In this document: positions 58,151-64,000 of the stretch, piece by piece
Numbering within the stretch: the first letter of the stretch is position 1
Layout: every line of letters begins with the position of its first letter
Assembly (NCBI RefSeq): GCF_018873765.1
Contig: NC_057923.1
Coordinates: 59,018,593-59,082,592 of the forward strand
DNA length: 64,000 nt
Direction: 5' to 3'
Source: Telopea speciosissima
Lineage: Eukaryota; Streptophyta; Magnoliopsida; Proteales; Proteaceae
The notes under the pieces: generated by a model
Told to the model about the DNA's origin: nothing
Databases searched by the model: none
What the model saw: the letters and a program-made list of their open reading frames with translations, nothing else
Made by a program: the position numbers and the translations under genes

Positions 58151-58745
58151 TGCAGGATAGAGAGATTATGATCTGACCTGAAAGATAACAAGAAAGAGAA
58201 AAGATAGAAAAAGGATATGATCAGGAATCACCACCGGTACCCCAACCTTGGAATCACCACCAGGGGGCCTACTGAATCACCGCAGCAGGGAGAATTCTGA
58301 ATCACCATAGAACCAAAGGCAACAAGCTAAATACATTCATCAAATTCGTGTACAAGGTTGTAGCCTCTTACAAACTTATATAGAAGACTCAAAAACAAAT
58401 TCAAACTCAAAAAAGGAAAGACCTAAACCAATCCTGAACTGATAACGTAGGAGTAAACCGACTAGAAAACTGAAATAATGCTGGACTCTTAGAGACCTAT
58501 TCTATAGCCTAACTAAGACAACTAAGACACTTAATAACAAACAAAATAATAATAAACAAAGGGACTCTAACTAGACTAACTAATAAAATTAAACCCCGTA
58601 TTCATTCCTCCTACTCAATTTTAGATCCATTAAATTGGCCTATTATATCAAAAAACCATTGAACCAAAGGCCCAACATGTACAAAATCCAACCCAAGGTT
58701 TATTTCCATTAGAATAAGCCCACTTTTGCTGATTTGTCTGCATCA
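58150..58745 (-). repeat. LTR of the TGATGCAG family, antisense
   Basis: The minus strand starts TGATGCAGACAAATCAGC, then GGGCTTATTCTAATGGAAAT, GTTGGGCCTTTGGTTCAA and ATATAAGTTTGTAAGAGGC, paralleling the copy at 46300-46779. The lower-coordinate end is uncertain. Confidence 0.55.
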
Positions 58746-59119
58746 GAAACCCAGGTCACATGTACACCAAAACGATCACAACAACAACATTTGCTAAACT
58801 GGAAGAGGCACCAAAAGATGTCTGCTTGAATACCCCTGCCTTTGCCAAATCATCAGGCTAACCATTAGCTGATCTTCGCCAACATTGGAAAAGAATATTT
58901 CAATTCAGTAATAGGGATCTGGGTTTTCTTATAATGTACATGTATCTCCACAGCCCTTCCCTATTCAAACTCAACCACTTTATCACTAAAGCTGTGTCAC
59001 CTGAACAACCACACATTGGAAGAGGGCACTCGTAAGCCCTTGATTACTGGCCTTTTATTCAGTTGTGATGGGATCAAACCTCTCAATAGGACCTGAGCAT
59101 GCCAAACTAACAATACCTT

Positions 59120-59720
59120 CGTGATTTCCGAATACCCAACTATAATGGCAGGGCTGGATTGGCCATGGAGCTTTCCTCAAAGTTCAGCTCGATAAAGTTA
59201 GGAGGGGGAAGTGACCATTCATGTTTAATCTGAAGAGCTGACCTGGCCAAATATATAATCTGCTGGCAATTTATGATAAGTAATCTTTGGGAATACCAAG
59301 AAATAGCTGTCAATGTGGATGCCCATCTAGCCAATCTTAGCATTATAATTTCTGTCCTAGACCACCCTCTGAACATTCTGTTGTTTCTTTCATCCCAAAT
59401 GGTCTCGAGACCAGCTAAACATATGTATCTCAACAAAAATTTACCCTTTTTAGCCATGACAACTAACTGCCAAAATCCCATCAGCTCTGTAAGGTCTTTA
59501 GCTGAGATCCAATTTATTTAGAAAAGAGACTATAAATGAGACCAAACCTCCCTTACAAAAGGCTATTGAATGAAGGCATGCCATACAGAATCCCTTTCCA
59601 TCACACACATAATATATACCTGGGGGAAGCTGAAGCTTCCCATTCTATTTTGAAATTTCTCACAAGTATTTAACCCTTCCATGGACCATGCTACACCTCC
59701 TAGGAAGTGATTTTTAGAAG
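59120..59720 (-). mobile_element. LINE fragment: zinc-binding RVT tail and RNase H start
   Basis: The minus strand gives RDSVWHAFIQ, PFVREVWSHL, GLETIWDERNNRMFRG and WSLPPPNFIELNFEESSMAN, the zf-RVT to RNase H junction of plant LINEs, with a stop and a frameshift. It is a different LINE from the family with the GACCCCATTTAG tail. Confidence 0.78.
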
Positions 59721-60789
59721 CACACAGTTGGTGGGAACCCTTCTGAGAAGCTGCAATTTGGAGTTTCTTGATTCAAAGAATCACTTCCCTAATTTGTGCA
59801 GAAGGCTCTTAACAGAAATACAAGAATAAGAAACCCCTCTCCTCACTTTTTTCCTCTTTTTTTTTTTTTTTGTGGGGGTGGGTGGGTGGGGTGCTGGTGG
59901 TGGTGGTGCAGGGGTAAGGGTAATACCCACAACCATTTCTTAGCCGAGAAAGAGGGGAAGGGCAACAATCATCTCTGTTGAATGTTTCCTTGCTCTTAAG
60001 ATGTTCAATGACATGTGACCTATCTATAGTTTGGCACTTTATTTACCTATGCAAGATTTTTTTATCACAGATTTTAAAAAGGTCAACAATAAAAGGAAGA
60101 TACATAAATTTGTAATAAAATTACCTAAAAGTTACATATGGCTTGTACATAGCCCTTATTTCTATAGAGAACAGGAAATGGAACCTAATGTTTAAACATG
60201 CCTACCAGATGTTGGTTTTTCTCCATTTTCTTTTAATTTAGTGAAAGTAACAAAGAAACGTTTAAGTTCATGTAAAATTGATCATTGTCAAACATGAATA
60301 AAAAGAACAAGAATTGATTCCATATTGTAATACCAAAAGGATTCTGCTCGAGAACATTAGCAGAACTGATTTCAAAATTGATGTACTAGGCTTGATTCTA
60401 TTCCCAGAAATTCACATAAGTGATTCTGTACAAAACATGATAAAAACAGCAAGAATCACAATTTTAGAATCAGGATTTAGTATAAGAGAATTTCATGAGA
60501 ATCAACCTGTAAGAATCAGTCATTCCAAACACAACCTAAGTGGTCTCCAATTTTCTATTGTCTTCATTTCCCTTCAATGTTCAGCTTGAATTCGTTCCTT
60601 TACTCCTGTGCCTCTTCAACAATCTGGTAACCCTCCCTGAACCAACACTGATGCTGCTCATACTAAAGCTAACGAAAGGTTTATACTTGTAACTTATAAT
60701 TCAGAATTTGCATATAACAAGCAGAAGATCATAACGCTTGTCAAGACATTAAATAAATACATTCAACTTGTCATGTTTCTCTCTTCCAC
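59721..60789. other. Gap between LINE relic and PPR gene
   Basis: A T(n)G(n)-type tract lies at 59856-59900. The rest is AT-rich and holds the 3'UTR of the PPR gene. I see no gene. Confidence 0.45.
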
Positions 60790-62421
60790 TTAACTGGAGG
60801 CCTTCATGTTCCTCATTACATCTTCAATCCTCTCAGCAATATCATCCAAATTCTTCTGTTTGACAGCATCCAAAAGCAAACTACAAGTTTGATATCTGGG
60901 GGTTATATCTTGACCAATCATCTCCTCAAAGATACGATAAGCCCACTCACATTTGTTTGCTCTACAGAGCCCATGAAGTAAAAGTGTGTAAGTTGAAAGA
61001 TCAAGGCTAAGATGGTGCTTATTAACCATTTCATCAATTAAATTCCCCAAACTACTATCAGTACTTCCAGTTTTAAAGCACAGCTTGAGTAATGGATTGT
61101 ATGTTTGAAGATCAGGCTTGCATATAGTCGACATCTCTATCTGCTTTAAGATATTTAATGCATTTTGTTCTTCAGAATGATGGCAGAACATGGCAATCAT
61201 TGTATTGTAAGTGGAAGAATTTGGTGCAATTCCATTCATGGGCATCTCCTCTTCAAAAACACGAAGAGCCTCTTGCACTCGGCCAGCTCTGCCTAATATA
61301 TGAATCAAAGCATTGTAGAAAAGTGTATCAGGTTTGCAACCAATTGATTTCATATGCTCTGCTATTTGCAAGGCTGCTTTGAATTCATCTGATTTAGCAA
61401 GTGAATACATTATAGTGGTGTATGTGACAACATTTGGAAGGCACGCTTGAGCTTTCATTTCATCAAGCAGCTCAAACACCTTACGGAAGTTGGATTGGTT
61501 ACAATAGGCTTGGATGATTGTTGAGTAGCTGATGACACAAGGGCGACAGCCATGTCCTTTCATCTCTTGAATCGTCCAATGCGCTTCATCGATCCTGTTA
61601 GCCTTGCACCAACCATGGATGAAAATGGTAAAAGTGTGAGCATTTGGGGAAATGTGTGATTTAAGTTTCAAATAGAGCTCCCGAGCAAGCTCAACCTTCT
61701 TCTCTTTGCAAAGCGTATCAAGCAGCAGGTTCATGGATTCCGTGTTCTTCTCCAAGCCTAAAGTTTCTAAGTCATCAAATGTCTTAATAGCATCCTCCCA
61801 TCTCCCAGCACCAGCGAGTCTTCTAATGACCTTGGCAATTGTTTTAAGTGTGATGAGATGGCTCTGACGCATTTCTGCCACCAACAACCACATTCTATCC
61901 ATTTGTTTCATTTTACCCAATATATCCAGCATCTTATCATATGCTTCTGTTGTGTGTTTATAGCCTGACCTTGATCCTGCCCATTGGAAAAGGCCTAATG
62001 CAGACTTCCAGTCGTCACTGAACCTAAAAAGTAATTTATCAACAAGTTGGTTTGAGATTTGGATATTATGGCAAGTTTGGTCCCGGAGGAGACGGTGCAA
62101 AACCTCATCTTCGCTGTTCCCAACACGAACTTTAGCAACAAGTTCTTTAAGGTAAGATTCTTCTGCAGAGCCTTGCCAGTACTGTTCTTGATGGTCAGAT
62201 GTGGTTTTAAATCTTTTGATAGAGAAGGATGGTTTCTCCATTGAAGACAAACATATCAAAGAAAGAGGAAGGGAGCATTTCACAGAAATAGAATGAGTTA
62301 ATGTAGAAGATAATAAGGAGAATGGGAATTGGATATTCCTAAGGCAAGTGCTCCTTGTGATAATCATTAGACAGCAGCAAAATGAAAGATTAGGTTTGAA
62401 AATGTTCCTGCAACCCCCCAA
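60790..62421 (-). CDS. P-class pentatricopeptide repeat protein, probably mitochondrial
   Basis: An intronless 543-aa protein. The first 70 residues are rich in serine, leucine and arginine with few acids (ITRSTCLRNIQFPFSLLSST) and look like an organelle presequence; Met19 is an alternative start. From about residue 150 there are roughly ten 35-residue PPR units, for example HTFTIFIHGWCKANRIDEAH, VVTYTTIMYSLAKSDEFKAA, TLFYNALIHILGRAGRVQEA, STYNTMIAMFCHHSEEQNAL and STYTLLLHGLCRANKCEWAY. There are no E, DYW or SMR domains at the C-terminus (NMKASS), so it is P class. Family knowledge: such proteins bind organelle RNA and affect its splicing, stability or translation. The RNA target cannot be predicted with confidence. 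Confidence 0.94.
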   Translation of the reverse strand: MGGCRNIFKPNLSFCCCLMIITRSTCLRNIQFPFSLLSSTLTHSISVKCSLPLSLICLSSMEKPSFSIKRFKTTSDHQEQYWQGSAEESYLKELVAKVRVGNSEDEVLHRLLRDQTCHNIQISNQLVDKLLFRFSDDWKSALGLFQWAGSRSGYKHTTEAYDKMLDILGKMKQMDRMWLLVAEMRQSHLITLKTIAKVIRRLAGAGRWEDAIKTFDDLETLGLEKNTESMNLLLDTLCKEKKVELARELYLKLKSHISPNAHTFTIFIHGWCKANRIDEAHWTIQEMKGHGCRPCVISYSTIIQAYCNQSNFRKVFELLDEMKAQACLPNVVTYTTIMYSLAKSDEFKAALQIAEHMKSIGCKPDTLFYNALIHILGRAGRVQEALRVFEEEMPMNGIAPNSSTYNTMIAMFCHHSEEQNALNILKQIEMSTICKPDLQTYNPLLKLCFKTGSTDSSLGNLIDEMVNKHHLSLDLSTYTLLLHGLCRANKCEWAYRIFEEMIGQDITPRYQTCSLLLDAVKQKNLDDIAERIEDVMRNMKASS

Positions 62422-64000
62422 GACATTGAACCATCAGTTTCTTCAGTTTGTGGGTTGGGAAAAAAAAAAGGATTGGAGGCAACTTGTGTGGTACACAATT
62501 ATGGAGCATATTTAACTCCCATTAGTTGCACAATAACATAAATTGTTTTTCTGAAAAGAAAAATGCCTAGACTACAAAAACTAAAGCAATAAAAATTCAG
62601 ATTTTATTCATCTACAAAGTATAAATTGCAAATGTTATATTGGTGTACTTAAATTCATTCCCCTTAAAATTATTCTCTACAGAAATATGGGTGATATATG
62701 AGATCATAGTCCAATAATGTTGATATGACTTAAAAGAGTGATAATTTACTCCCAAGGTGAAGGACAAGAAAAAGATAAACCCACAAGTGATTACATTCTT
62801 ATTAAAGATGGCTCTAGAACAAGCCTGTATAGCAAGAGATAACCAAGAATAAATATGCAAATGAGAAAAAAAACTACACAGATTCCTATCCTGTACAAAA
62901 GGATAAAGAATATGCTACTTCAAAACTTTAAAGGAATGTTTTATACCAACCCCCTCCTCCCAAATTGAAAGAACGGTTGAAAGACTAGTGAAAATATAGA
63001 ATGAGAAGCTGTAAATGTAAAAAAAAAAATCATCTGAAATCTCCCATCTGTGTACCCCAATAGATCAGTCTTGCAATTTACACATGACAATCAACACAAT
63101 TAAAGATCCTGTGAATTGAAGCATGAAGCACCGAAAGACTTCCAAAAAAGGTAGGAGGGAAAACCACCGAAGAAAGGGGGTGAAGAAAACTTCTCCATGG
63201 TCCAAGTTAAAAGCCTGCAGTCTCACCCCTCATGCACTGGTCAGAATGAGGGGGAATTTTTTTGAGAAGTTTCCACAACAAGAAATTTGATTTCTATCCT
63301 ATGGTAATGTCATGTTTCTGACTGATACTGTAGAGGGCAAACTTGTACTAGAGGCAAGTAGTTTTCCATTCAGATTCCCATGGTATAGAAAACTCAACAT
63401 GAATTAAAGCTGAGTGGTAGTTTAAAACTAATACAAAGATAACTGAATCTTGATTTAAATTGAAGTTGTATTGTTTTTCTGTTTATTATGGCAGTTGTAT
63501 ACTTATATTATTGTAAACATCCAAAATTGATTTAAAAAAAGAACTGCTTTTCTGAAGAAGGTAATAACCCAGAGACTAGAGAGAGAGAGAGAGAGAGAAC
63601 ACATAAAAATGATATATCAATTCTCCTAACACCTAAGCATCTGCTCTCCAAAATCCAAGATATATATCTGTGTCAATTAGCATTGTTCCTGTATCAACTG
63701 CTTGCATTGAGGAACGTTTTTTTTTTTTAAATGAAGGTGATTTTTTCAATTACTTTCCATAATCCTTTTATCTCCTAACCATTCAGAACTAACATAGAAT
63801 GTAATGCTGCTGAGCCTCAGAGAAGATCAAAGAGGAAAAACTAGATCTCCCATCTCAAAATAGTCATGAACAAGTAGCAACAGATTAAATCCAACCTAAT
63901 TTACTAAGTGTGAAACAGTACCAGAAGGAAACAAGTCAGTGTTCTCCTCCCAATCATAAATCAACAATCAATTCCAATGGGACTAAAAAGCGTTTAAAAT
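62422..64000. other. Upstream region of the PPR gene, no further gene seen
   Basis: A-run near 62460, (GA)n microsatellite at 63580-63598, T-run at 63718-63728. Short ORFs show no domain. Confidence 0.5.

Overview
This is nuclear DNA of a flowering plant. It has split genes with GT-AG introns, plant-type retrotransposons (Ty1/copia, Ty3/gypsy gag, LINE), an Au-type SINE, a Mutator-like element and several hAT-like MITEs. The very long, transposon-packed introns and the mix of families suit an early-diverging eudicot or magnoliid, but the sequence alone does not fix the species. Most of the window is transposon; only four genes look intact.

Genes: (1) 15255-38794 (+), an 11-exon TPR-plus-DnaJ co-chaperone of about 1400 aa. 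Its exons join in frame across introns of 5.9 kb and 10.9 kb. (2) 42768-52828 (+), an 8-exon eIF3 subunit e of 437 aa. (3) 55954-56352 (-), a mitochondrial ribosomal protein mL54 of 132 aa with a probable 5'UTR intron. (4) 60790-62421 (-), an intronless P-class PPR protein of 543 aa. All four are housekeeping or organelle-expression genes, and nothing shows that they work as a unit.

Layout: 1-3592 is a decayed copia with a MITE inside it. 3593-9007 is AT-rich and intergenic. 9008-13079 is a Mutator-like element carrying a captured LRR-extensin fragment, which is itself split by a 2.5 kb insertion with an 11-bp target duplication. 13100-14715 holds a LINE tail and a MITE. Intron 7 of the DnaJ gene (21048-26921) contains LTR relics, an Au SINE with a perfect 15-bp duplication and a MITE with a perfect 8-bp duplication. 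Intron 8 (27149-38005) contains a LINE/copia mosaic, a 3.1 kb LTR element with no coding capacity, and a tandem duplication in which one copy is the empty site of a LINE insertion. 38795-42700 holds a three-level nest of insertions. The eIF3e introns contain an F-box/LRR pseudogene, LTRs, and a duplicated LINE RNase H segment split by an 877-bp LTR relic. 53600-54600 is gypsy gag. 56360-60780 holds LTR and LINE debris.

The two signals I find most unusual are: an array of about ten short stem-loops with covarying stems inside the noncoding LTR element (34612-34960); and a scattered set of hAT-like elements whose whole interior is built from a short, mostly palindromic word, a different word in each element (GAAATTTCG, ATCCGTATCCG, CCTAGGCGAC, GGCCCAAGCC and so on).
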